Below are positions 4,988 through 10,026 of a stretch of DNA of 10,026 nucleotides, piece by piece. Source of the stretch: Sphingomonadaceae bacterium (GTDB lineage: Bacteria > Pseudomonadota > Alphaproteobacteria > Sphingomonadales > Sphingomonadaceae); assembly GCA_019245455.1 (NCBI GenBank), contig JAFARM010000275.1, positions 1 through 10,026 on the forward strand. Direction: 5' to 3'. The notes beneath the pieces are model-generated. The model did not search any database. It was given only the letters and a program-made list of their open reading frames with translations, and was not told the DNA's origin. The translations under genes and the position numbers were made by a program. How positions within the stretch are numbered: position 1 is the stretch's first letter; each line of letters starts with the position of its first letter.

Positions 4988-6265
4988 TTAGTGCCGCCCG
5001 TCCTTCACCACCACCCCGCCCTTGATCACCACCGGCACGCTCTGCAGCAGCGTCACGTCGGCCAGCGGATCACCCGCCACCGCGATCATGTCCCCCCACT
5101 GCCCCGGTGCCAGCCCGCCGACGTCCGGGCGGCCGAGCGCCTCGCTCGCGTGGACCGTCGCCGCCTGGATCGCCTGCAGCGGCGTCATCCCCCACTTGAC
5201 CATGGTCGCGAACTGACGCGCATTCGTGCCGTGCGGATAGACGCCGGCATCGGTGGCAAACGCCATCTTCACCCCCGCCTTCACCGCCCGCTGAAATGTC
5301 TGGCGCTGGGCGAGCCCGATCGCCTTCTCCTTGTCGAGGCTCTCCTGGCTCGTCCCGTTCGAGGTGCCGGCGCTAAGGATATAGTCGTCGTTGTAGATAT
5401 CCATGTCGAAGAACGTGCCGTGCGCCTTGGCCAGCGCGATCGTCGCGTCGCTGGCCAGGCTGGCGTGCTCGATGGTGTCGATGCCGGCGCGGATGGCCGT
5501 CGCGATCCCCGCGTCGCCGTGGGCGTGGGCGGCGACCTTCAGGCCGAGCATGTGCGCCTCGTCGGCGATGGCGTGCATCTCGTCATAGGTCAGCTGCTGT
5601 GCGCCGACCGCGTCGCCGGTCGAGAAGACGCCGCCGGTGGCGCAGACCTTGATCACCTGCGCGCCGTATTTGTGGAGCCAGCGGACCTTCGCGCGCGCCT
5701 CCTCGGGCGAGTCGACGATCGAGGCGTCCTTGCGGTCGTAGCTCGGCGGCAGGGTGGCGTTGTCGCAGTGCCCGCCGGTCGCGCCGATGGCATAGGCGGC
5801 GGTGACGATGCGCGGGCCGACGATCTCGCCGGCGTCGATCGCCTGCCGCAGCGCGACGTCGTCGAAGTGGTTCGAGCCGACGTTGCGCACCGTGGTGAAC
5901 CCGGCCTCGAGCGTCGTTTTGGCGTTGGCCACGCCGACGACGGTCCAGAAATTGTCGGTGTACTGGTAATGGCGATAGCCGCGGATGGCGGCGTCGCTCG
6001 TCAGGTGGACGTGAACGTCGATCAGCCCAGGGAGCAGCGTCATGCCGGGCAGGTCGATGCGCCGCGCGCCGGCGGGAATGGCGACGCCGGTGCCCGCCGC
6101 TGTCACCTTGCCGTCGGTGACGACGACGACCGGGTTGTCGACCGTGCGCCCGGTGGCGGGATCGAGCAGGTGCGCCGCGGTGACGGCGACGGTGTCGGCG
6201 GCGGCGGGCGCAGTCAGGGCGGCGAGGGCGGCGAGCAGCGCGCCGCAAATCGGGAAGCGGATCAT
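4988..6265 (-). CDS. Exported amidohydrolase (Xaa-dipeptidase/imidazolonepropionase-like, COG1228 type)
   Basis: A 425-residue metal-dependent hydrolase of the amidohydrolase superfamily. Residues 1-23 form a signal peptide ending in APAAA, so the enzyme is probably periplasmic. Metal-site residues are visible in order: His85 and His87 (GLIDVHVHL), Lys206 as the probable carboxylated bridging lysine (VIKVCATGG), His247 (AAHAHG), His267 (TIEHAS) and Asp339 (FATDAG). The flanking small beta domain (24-80 and the last 60 residues) ends with VVIKGGVVVKDGRH. Characterised relatives of this type cleave Xaa-Pro or Xaa-Arg/Lys dipeptides; the substrate here cannot be read from sequence. The ATG at 6265 has only a weak GAAGAA upstream. 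A degraded copy of its 3' end lies at 4469-4524. It is transcribed divergently from the dioxygenase gene across a 102-bp gap. Confidence 0.9.
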   Translation of the reverse strand: MIRFPICGALLAALAALTAPAAADTVAVTAAHLLDPATGRTVDNPVVVVTDGKVTAAGTGVAIPAGARRIDLPGMTLLPGLIDVHVHLTSDAAIRGYRHYQYTDNFWTVVGVANAKTTLEAGFTTVRNVGSNHFDDVALRQAIDAGEIVGPRIVTAAYAIGATGGHCDNATLPPSYDRKDASIVDSPEEARAKVRWLHKYGAQVIKVCATGGVFSTGDAVGAQQLTYDEMHAIADEAHMLGLKVAAHAHGDAGIATAIRAGIDTIEHASLASDATIALAKAHGTFFDMDIYNDDYILSAGTSNGTSQESLDKEKAIGLAQRQTFQRAVKAGVKMAFATDAGVYPHGTNARQFATMVKWGMTPLQAIQAATVHASEALGRPDVGGLAPGQWGDMIAVAGDPLADVTLLQSVPVVIKGGVVVKDGRH

Positions 6266-6329
6266 GGCGTTCTTCTACGAGGCGCGATGGCGATGGGAAA
6301 GGCCGCGGCGATGCGCTAGGCCCGCAGGC

Positions 6330-6344
6330 CGGCCGCAGCGGCCG
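6330..6344. promoter_or_regulatory. Palindrome between the divergent amidohydrolase and dioxygenase genes
   Basis: CGGCCGC-A-GCGGCCG is a perfect inverted repeat around A6337 in the 102-bp divergent intergenic region (6266-6367). It could be a shared operator. In DNA this GC-rich a 15-nt palindrome can also be chance. No convincing -10/-35 pairs were seen in the gap. Confidence 0.25.
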
Positions 6345-6367
6345 AGCGAGGTTCCGATGCGCGCACG

Positions 6368-7231
6368 ATGCCACTCACTCCGCACGCCGGCGCCGCCGAC
6401 TGCCACCGGGTGCGGCGCGTGACCGCCACCGCCGCGCTTGCCGAGCCTTTCGCGCTCGCCGCCGCCGACATCGCCGCGTTCCGCCGCAACGGCTTCGTCC
6501 AGATCGCCGGCGCGCTTCCACCCGACCTGCTGGCGGCGATGGTGCCCGATGTCGTCGCCGCCGTCGCCGCGCGCGTCGCGGCGGTGCCGCCGCTCGCCGA
6601 GCGCGACACCTATGGCCGCGCCTTCCTCCAGACCTTCAACATCTGGCGGACGGACGCCGTCGCCCGCGCGCTGGTCACGAGCCGGCGGTTGGCGGGCATC
6701 GCCGCGGCGCTGCTCGGCGTCGCCAGCGTCCGCCTGTACCACGACCAGGCGCTCGACAAGGAGCCGGGGGGCGGGCCGACGCCGTGGCACGCCGACCAAT
6801 TCTACTGGCCGCTCGACAACGATCGCACCGTCACCGCGTGGATCCCGCTGCAGCCGGTCGACGCGGCGATGGGGCCGCTCGCCTTCGCGCCGGGCAGCCA
6901 GCGGCTCGCCACCGGCCGCGACCTCGCCATCGGCGACGCCAGCGAGGCGGTCATCGGCGCGGCGCTGGCGGATGGCGGCTTCGGCCTCCACGAACGCCCG
7001 TTCGCGCTGGGCGACGTCAGCTTCCACGGCGGCTGGACCTTCCACCGCGCCGGCCCGAACGCGACCGACCGCCCGCGCCGGGTGATGACCGTCATCTACA
7101 TGGACGCCGCGACGCGGCTGCGCGCTCCGGCCAACGCCAACGAAGCCTTCGACGCCGCGACATGGTGCCCCGGCGTCGCGCCGGGCGAGGTCATCGCAAC
7201 GCCGATCAACCCGGTGCTGTTCGCGGGGTAG
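6368..7231 (+). CDS. Phytanoyl-CoA dioxygenase (PhyH) family Fe(II)/2-oxoglutarate oxygenase
   Basis: A 287-residue non-haem iron oxygenase, predicted cytoplasmic. The facial triad is complete: His141 and Asp143 in TPWHADQFYWPLDND, and His226 in WTFHRAGPNATDRPRR, where Arg237 or Arg238 would bind the 2-oxoglutarate carboxylate. The N-terminal block FRRNGFVQIAGALPPDLL and the fold length fit PhyH-family enzymes, which hydroxylate small molecules with release of CO2 and succinate. The substrate cannot be predicted, and no biosynthetic cluster surrounds it. The start is uncertain: ATG 6368 has no clear ribosome-binding site, and GTG 6419 (17 codons later) would give a more typical family N-terminus. 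It stands alone on its strand, converging on the ParE-like toxin gene 53 bp downstream. Family assignment is firm. Confidence 0.9.
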   Translation: MPLTPHAGAADCHRVRRVTATAALAEPFALAAADIAAFRRNGFVQIAGALPPDLLAAMVPDVVAAVAARVAAVPPLAERDTYGRAFLQTFNIWRTDAVARALVTSRRLAGIAAALLGVASVRLYHDQALDKEPGGGPTPWHADQFYWPLDNDRTVTAWIPLQPVDAAMGPLAFAPGSQRLATGRDLAIGDASEAVIGAALADGGFGLHERPFALGDVSFHGGWTFHRAGPNATDRPRRVMTVIYMDAATRLRAPANANEAFDAATWCPGVAPGEVIATPINPVLFAG

Positions 7232-7284
7232 TCCGACAAAATCTTGCGGTCGGTGCCGACGGATGCCGCGCTCTTTAGCGGCGG

Positions 7285-7572
7285 TCAGCCATTCATCCAG
7301 TCTTCATGGCCGTGGCGGACGCGAACAATCCTGACGCCACCCGAAAGCACGTCGTAGAAAATAAGGTGCGCCTTGTACCGCCAGACGCGCACGGGTGGGT
7401 CTACTTCGCGACGCAAACGCGCGGCGAGAGGATTCTCCGCGAGGAAACGGAAGGCATCGAACAGGCCGGCGTGATAATCGTCGGCCTGAGCGACACCAAA
7501 GCGCTCGATGCCGAAGCGGAAGATCGCCCTCAGGTCCGCGACGGCCGGCCGCGCCAGGCGGTAACGGGGCAA
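7285..7572 (-). CDS. ParE/RelE-family toxin of a type II toxin-antitoxin module
   Basis: A 95-residue protein of the ParE/RelE fold. Family features are the N-terminal RLARPAVADLRAIFRFGIE, the middle LAENPLAARLRREVDP, and the C-terminal YKAHLIFYDVLSGGVRIVRV followed by RHGHEDW. ParE toxins typically act on DNA gyrase, whereas RelE relatives cleave mRNA; ParE is the better match, though the target here is unproven. The likely start is TTG at 7572, 4 nt after the antitoxin stop, with no in-frame ATG or GTG nearby, so translation probably depends on coupling to the antitoxin. Antitoxin-first order is standard for these modules. The pair lies at the edge of a lower-GC patch, consistent with mobile origin. 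No truncation is evident. Confidence 0.9.
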   Translation of the reverse strand: MPRYRLARPAVADLRAIFRFGIERFGVAQADDYHAGLFDAFRFLAENPLAARLRREVDPPVRVWRYKAHLIFYDVLSGGVRIVRVRHGHEDWMNG

Positions 7573-7576
7573 CGTG

Positions 7577-7822
7577 TCAGCCCTGCAGACCCAGCTCCGC
7601 CAGAACAGACTGTCGTATGTCTTCCATGGTCATATCGCTGTCGCCGCTCGCCCGTCCTTCATCGAGCAGGACCTGCATCGCGGCGATCTTCTCCGTCCGC
7701 TCCTGCTCGCGGCGGACGAGGTCGCGGACGAAGTCGCTGACGTTGCTGTACCGCCCGCTCGCCGCCTGCGCCTCGATCCACGCCTTCATCGGGTCGGGGA
7801 GGGAGATGTTCATCGTGGCCAT
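7577..7822 (-). CDS. ParD-like antitoxin (ribbon-helix-helix)
   Basis: An 81-residue antitoxin. MATMNISLPDPMKAWIEAQA and SGRYSNVSDFVRDLVRREQE form the ribbon-helix-helix DNA-binding domain of the ParD/CopG type (about residues 1-42). The remainder (EKIAAMQVLLDEGRASGDSD and on to LAELGLQG) is the charged tail that in this family wraps the toxin. It should bind ParE and repress its own promoter as a dimer-based complex. ATG 7822 is chosen because MATMN starts are common in the family; ATG 7813 is a possible alternative. It lies directly upstream of the toxin gene (4-nt gap). A TATACT element is present about 35 nt upstream of the start. Confidence 0.92.
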   Translation of the reverse strand: MATMNISLPDPMKAWIEAQAASGRYSNVSDFVRDLVRREQERTEKIAAMQVLLDEGRASGDSDMTMEDIRQSVLAELGLQG

Positions 7823-7857
7823 TGCCAGACCAATACACGATCGCAGCGTATGGCACC

Positions 7858-7887
7858 AGTATAGCGGGTCAACGCTGGAACCTACAA
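7858..7887 (-). promoter_or_regulatory. Candidate promoter of the toxin-antitoxin operon
   Basis: On the minus strand TTGTAG (7887-7882), an 18-nt spacer and TATACT (7863-7858) precede the antitoxin ATG by 35 nt. The -10 is a 5/6 match, the -35 only 3/6. A TTGACC at 7874-7869 lies too close to that -10 to serve as its -35. No obvious palindromic operator was seen. Confidence 0.3.
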
Positions 7888-7909
7888 ACCGCTGCCTAAG
7901 CGCTTGAAT

Positions 7910-7948
7910 TTAGACGGGAGCTCTGCGATTAGACGCATGTAAGCTCTG
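7910..7948. repeat. Imperfect tandem repeat upstream of the small membrane protein gene
   Basis: TTAGACG occurs at 7910-7916 and 7929-7935, and AGCTCTG at about 7919-7925 and 7942-7948, so the two words alternate as an imperfect direct repeat of about 20 bp. It ends some 10 nt before the GTG start at 7958 and could be a binding site. A weak TTGAAT (7904-7909) and GATTAG (7927-7932) pair with 17-nt spacing overlaps it. Confidence 0.35.
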
Positions 7949-7957
7949 GGGGTCTAA

Positions 7958-8257
7958 GTGGTTGCGGAGTACATTTTGCCAGCTGTCATGGTGCTAATCG
8001 GCCTTGGCGCGCTCACTCGACGATTTGCGGTGATGGATCTGCCAAGCAAGTTTGCGCAGCTTGGTACCATCCAAGGTAAGACCCTGAGCCAAGTCAAAGC
8101 TGTGGTTGGCGAACCTCAGGTCATTTCTGCGCTGGGCGAGGGGAAAACTCTACTAATCTGGCGAGCCGTTGCGGACACTGGTGGGTACTCGATAGCGTTA
8201 CGCTTCTCGGGAAATTTATGTGAGGGCGTAGTGCACGAAACAAAGATCCAACGGTAG
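7958..8257 (+). CDS. Small membrane-anchored protein of unknown function
   Basis: A 99-residue protein with an N-terminal hydrophobic segment (YILPAVMVLIGLGAL, about 5-19) followed by basic residues, so it is either anchored in the inner membrane or carries an uncleaved signal. The soluble part, with IQGKTLSQVKAVVGEPQVIS, LLIWRA and SIALRFSGN, resembles in outline the SmpA/OmlA (BamE-like) domain pattern of a Gly-x-Thr turn, a helix ending at Gly-x-Pro, then a Trp-containing strand; no lipobox Cys is present. This is a weak inference. The start is GTG 7958 with a G-run about 6 nt upstream. The gene is visibly less GC-rich than its neighbours, suggesting transfer. Its TAG stop is only 2 nt from the convergent prfB stop, leaving no room for a terminator. 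Confidence 0.65.
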   Translation: MVAEYILPAVMVLIGLGALTRRFAVMDLPSKFAQLGTIQGKTLSQVKAVVGEPQVISALGEGKTLLIWRAVADTGGYSIALRFSGNLCEGVVHETKIQR

Positions 8258-8259
8258 AG

Positions 8260-9388
8260 CTACTCCACGTCCTCCACCGCCACCGTCTCCCCCGTCACCC
8301 GCTGGCTCAGCGCCGCGGCCATGAACGGGTCGAGGGCACCGTCGAGCACGTCGCCGGGGGCGGTCGAGGTGACACCGGTGCGCAAATCCTTGACCAGCTG
8401 GTACGGCTGCAACACGTACGACCTTATCTGATGCCCCCAGCCGATGTCGGTCTTGCCCGCCTCGACGTCGGCGGCGACCGCCTCGCGGCGCTGCAGCTCG
8501 CGTTCGTAGAGCCGCGCCTTCAGCATCTTCATCGCCGTCGCGCGGTTCTTGTGCTGGCTGCGCTCGTTCTGGCAGGCGACGACGACGCCGGTGGGCACGT
8601 GGGTGATGCGGACCGCGGAATCGGTCGTGTTGACGTGCTGCCCGCCCGACCCGGACGCACGGTAGGTGTCGATCTTCAGATCCTTGTCCTCGACCACGAT
8701 GTCGATGTCGTCGTCGACCACCGGATAAACCCACACCGACGCGAACGACGTGTGCCGCCGCGCCGCGCTGTCGTACGGGCTGATGCGGACGAGGCGGTGG
8801 ACGCCGCTCTCGGTCTTGGCCCAGCCGTAGGCACCAGCGCCCTTCAAGAGCAGCGTCGCCGACTTGATCCCCGCCTGCTCGCCGGCGTGGTGGTCGATCA
8901 GCTCGACCTTGAAGCCACGCTTCTCACCCCAGCGCGCGTACATCCGCTGCAGCATTCCGGCCCAATCCTGCGACTCGGTGCCGCCCGCGCCCGAGTTGAC
9001 CTCGAGGTAGGTATCGTTGTTGTCGGCCTCGCCGGCCAGCAGCGCGGCGACCTTGTCGGTCTCGGCCCGAGCCGCGAGCGCCTTCAACGCCGCGACGCCG
9101 TCCTCGGCCATCGCCTCGTCGCCCTCGGCCTCGGCCATCTCGATCAGCTCGCTGGTGTCGGCGAGTTCGCTCTCGATCGATCGCGTGGCGCTGATCGCCT
9201 CGTCCAGCCGACGGCGTTCCTGCATGACGGCCTGCGCCGCCTTGGGGTCGTTCCACAGGCTCGGGTCCTCGACCCGGGCGTTCAGCTCATCGAGGCGGCG
9301 GAGGGCACGATCCCAGTCAAAGGAACCTCCTCAGGAGGGCAAGCGCCTCCTTGATCTGGTCGGCATAGGTTTGGGCTTCGGCGCGCAT
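8260..9388 (-). CDS. prfB: Peptide chain release factor 2 (RF2), expressed by programmed +1 frameshift
   Basis: RF2 recognises UGA and UAA in the ribosomal A site and triggers release of the finished protein. The gene is split into a 23-codon first frame (ATG 9388 to CTT 9320, then an in-frame TGA at 9319-9317) and a main frame beginning with GAC at 9318. Skipping one T joins them into a protein of 375 residues; E. coli RF2 has 365. Diagnostic motifs are SPY at 203-205 (SPF in E. coli, the stop-codon-reading tripeptide) and GGQ at 248-250 (peptide release), in the context [20 protein letters not shown]. The gene ends with TAG, which RF2 does not read. It lies 21 nt after a coiled-coil gene and is probably co-transcribed with it. 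No strong ribosome-binding site precedes the ATG. A start at 9225 would give an N-terminally truncated, incorrect annotation. Confidence 0.97.
9316..9331 (-). promoter_or_regulatory. prfB programmed +1 frameshift site
   Basis: The mRNA reads AGG AGG UUC CUU UGA C: an internal Shine-Dalgarno-like AGGAGG, a 3-nt spacer, the slippery CUU and the poorly terminating UGA-C. The architecture equals that of E. coli prfB (AGGGGG UAU CUU UGA C). When RF2 is scarce, the ribosome slips one base and makes more RF2, giving autoregulation. Confidence 0.96.
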
Positions 9389-9409
9389 GGTCAGTCTCGG
9401 TTGAAGGGG

Positions 9410-9667
9410 TCAGGAGCGCGCGGCTTCGAGCTCGGCGACGCGTACGCGCAGGCGGCGCAGGCTGTCGTCGGTCTGGAGGACAACGGTCCGCACCTCGCGC
9501 AACTCGGCACGGAAGTCGCGCTGTTCGAGCTTGAACTCGCGCATTTCCGCGCGCATCTCGTGCTGCTCGTCGCGGAAGCGATGCATCTCCGCGCGCAGCT
9601 CACGCACCTCGGTCTGCAGCGCGAGCAGCGTCCGTCCGATGAAGTCGAGCGTGATCTCGTCCGCCAT
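9410..9667 (-). CDS. Small coiled-coil protein of unknown function
   Basis: An 85-residue protein starting MADEITLDFIGRTLLALQTE. From about residue 18 to the end it is almost entirely charged heptads (ELRAEMHRFRDEQHEMRAEM, then EFKLEQRDFRAEL and so on), predicting one long coiled coil without membrane segment or signal peptide. I do not recognise a characterised homologue; similar short coiled-coil proteins occur in sphingomonads and related bacteria. ATG 9667 is preferred over the GTG at 9676 because MADEIT is the more natural start. It lies between the SnoaL-like gene (43-nt gap) and prfB (21-nt gap), and all three may form one transcript. No function can be assigned. Confidence 0.75.
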   Translation of the reverse strand: MADEITLDFIGRTLLALQTEVRELRAEMHRFRDEQHEMRAEMREFKLEQRDFRAELREVRTVVLQTDDSLRRLRVRVAELEAARS

Positions 9668-9710
9668 GATCGTCACTTAGGCGGTGGCGGGACCTCGGGC
9701 AAGGCGCGCC

Positions 9711-10026
9711 CTACTGCACCGCGCTGATCGTCGCGTGGCGGACCGACAGGACCCAGCGGTCGCCGTCTTTTCGCCAGATCTCGGTGACGCGGTAGGTCTC
9801 GGCCTTGCCGGCGTTGCGCGTCGCGCCGACGGGGGTGACGTGCTCCTCGCCCATCAGCAGCACCTCGCCCGTGGGGCGAACGGCGGCATATTCAATGACC
9901 CGCTCGCTCGAGGCGTAGTGGATCAGCCCGGCCTTGAACGCGCCGATCGTCTGCGGCCCCGTCAGCACGCGGTTGGCGGGCGAGTTGACGACCATCTCGG
10001 GCGACTGGCCGGCGGCGAACCCGGCG
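9711..10026 (-). CDS. SnoaL/NTF2-like (DUF4440-type) protein, 5' end outside window
   Basis: The frame is open from the right edge to TAG at 9713-9711, giving the C-terminal 104 or so residues of a protein whose usual length is near 130-150. The sequence VVNSPANRVLTGPQTIGAFK, then HYASSERVIEYAAVRPTGEV, MGEEHVTPVG and WRKDGDRWVLSVRHATI matches the cone-shaped NTF2-like fold found in SnoaL/DUF4440 proteins, many of which are exported or act as small-molecule-binding or isomerase-like domains. No catalytic residue can be assigned here. The ATG at 9995 lies inside the open frame and is not the true start, because similarity continues upstream to the edge (FAAGQSPEM). It is the first gene of the probable unit leading to prfB. 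Confidence 0.75.
   Translation of the reverse strand, partial: AGFAAGQSPEMVVNSPANRVLTGPQTIGAFKAGLIHYASSERVIEYAAVRPTGEVLLMGEEHVTPVGATRNAGKAETYRVTEIWRKDGDRWVLSVRHATISAVQ

Noticed and set aside
4991..6319. Plus-strand open frame of 442 codons opposite the amidohydrolase
   Set aside because: Its translation is rich in Arg, Ala, Gly, Val and Asp with no family pattern, typical of the antisense frame of a high-GC gene; the minus strand has a complete metal site and signal peptide.
6275..7045. Minus-strand open frame of 256 codons opposite the dioxygenase
   Set aside because: Arg/Ala/Glu-rich shadow product with no motif; the plus strand has the full HxD...H iron site.
7232..7284. Bidirectional terminator between the dioxygenase and toxin genes
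   Set aside because: GCCGC (7265-7269) can pair with GCGGC (7278-7282), and GTCGG/CCGAC lies at 7249-7260, but the stems are short and no T-run follows; not strong enough to call.
8431..9354. Plus-strand open frame of 307 codons opposite prfB
   Set aside because: Antisense shadow of a high-GC gene; RF2 on the other strand is unmistakable.
8260..9388. prfB as a frameshifted pseudogene
   Set aside because: The interruption is exactly the conserved programmed site (AGGAGG, CUU UGA C), and all downstream motifs are intact.

Overview
The window looks like chromosomal DNA of a GC-rich alphaproteobacterium, most likely a sphingomonad. The basis is the very high G+C at third codon positions, the SufB, Rrf2-regulator and RF2 sequences, and a GC-rich intergenic repeat of a kind frequent in that group. 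This is inference from sequence character, not from a search. No rRNA, tRNA, CRISPR array or insertion sequence was seen.

Layout, left to right. (1) Positions 1-1229, minus strand: an Rrf2-family regulator with three cysteines and, sharing an ATGA with its stop, sufB (its C-terminal half lies beyond the left edge). This is the head of a SUF iron-sulfur assembly operon. (2) 1271-2050, minus: an N-formylglutamate amidohydrolase-family protein. Its likely start codon shares the four bases CATG with the start of a divergent gene. (3) 2049-3733, plus: two overlapping transglutaminase-like genes. The first has a full Cys-His-Asp triad; the second has Ser where the triad His is expected. (4) 3830-4441, plus: an unrecognised protein preceded by a run of ten G at its ribosome-binding position. 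(5) 4469-4990: a decayed stretch with a small conserved minus-strand gene, the 3' remnant of a gene that once overlapped it, a second degraded copy of the 3' end of the neighbouring amidohydrolase, and a GC-rich inverted-repeat element. (6) 4988-6265, minus: an exported amidohydrolase/dipeptidase. (7) 6368-7231, plus: a phytanoyl-CoA dioxygenase-type Fe(II)/2-oxoglutarate enzyme. (8) 7285-8257: a visibly lower-GC patch with a ParDE-type toxin-antitoxin pair (minus) and a small membrane-anchored protein (plus), likely acquired. (9) 8260-10026, minus: prfB with an intact programmed +1 frameshift site, a coiled-coil protein, and the 3' part of a SnoaL/DUF4440-like gene running off the right edge.

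How the genes work together. The regulator probably senses Fe-S status and controls sufB and the rest of the suf operon. The two transglutaminase-like proteins are probably co-translated, and the divergent amidohydrolase may be linked to them through peptide or amide chemistry. ParD neutralises ParE. RF2 controls its own synthesis through the in-frame UGA. The remaining genes are metabolic or unassigned. The most noteworthy observations are the G10 tract before the unknown gene, a possible CheD/CNF-like Cys-His motif in that gene, the direct repeats bracketing the small cassette at 4469-5052, and the transglutaminase pair with its incomplete second triad.
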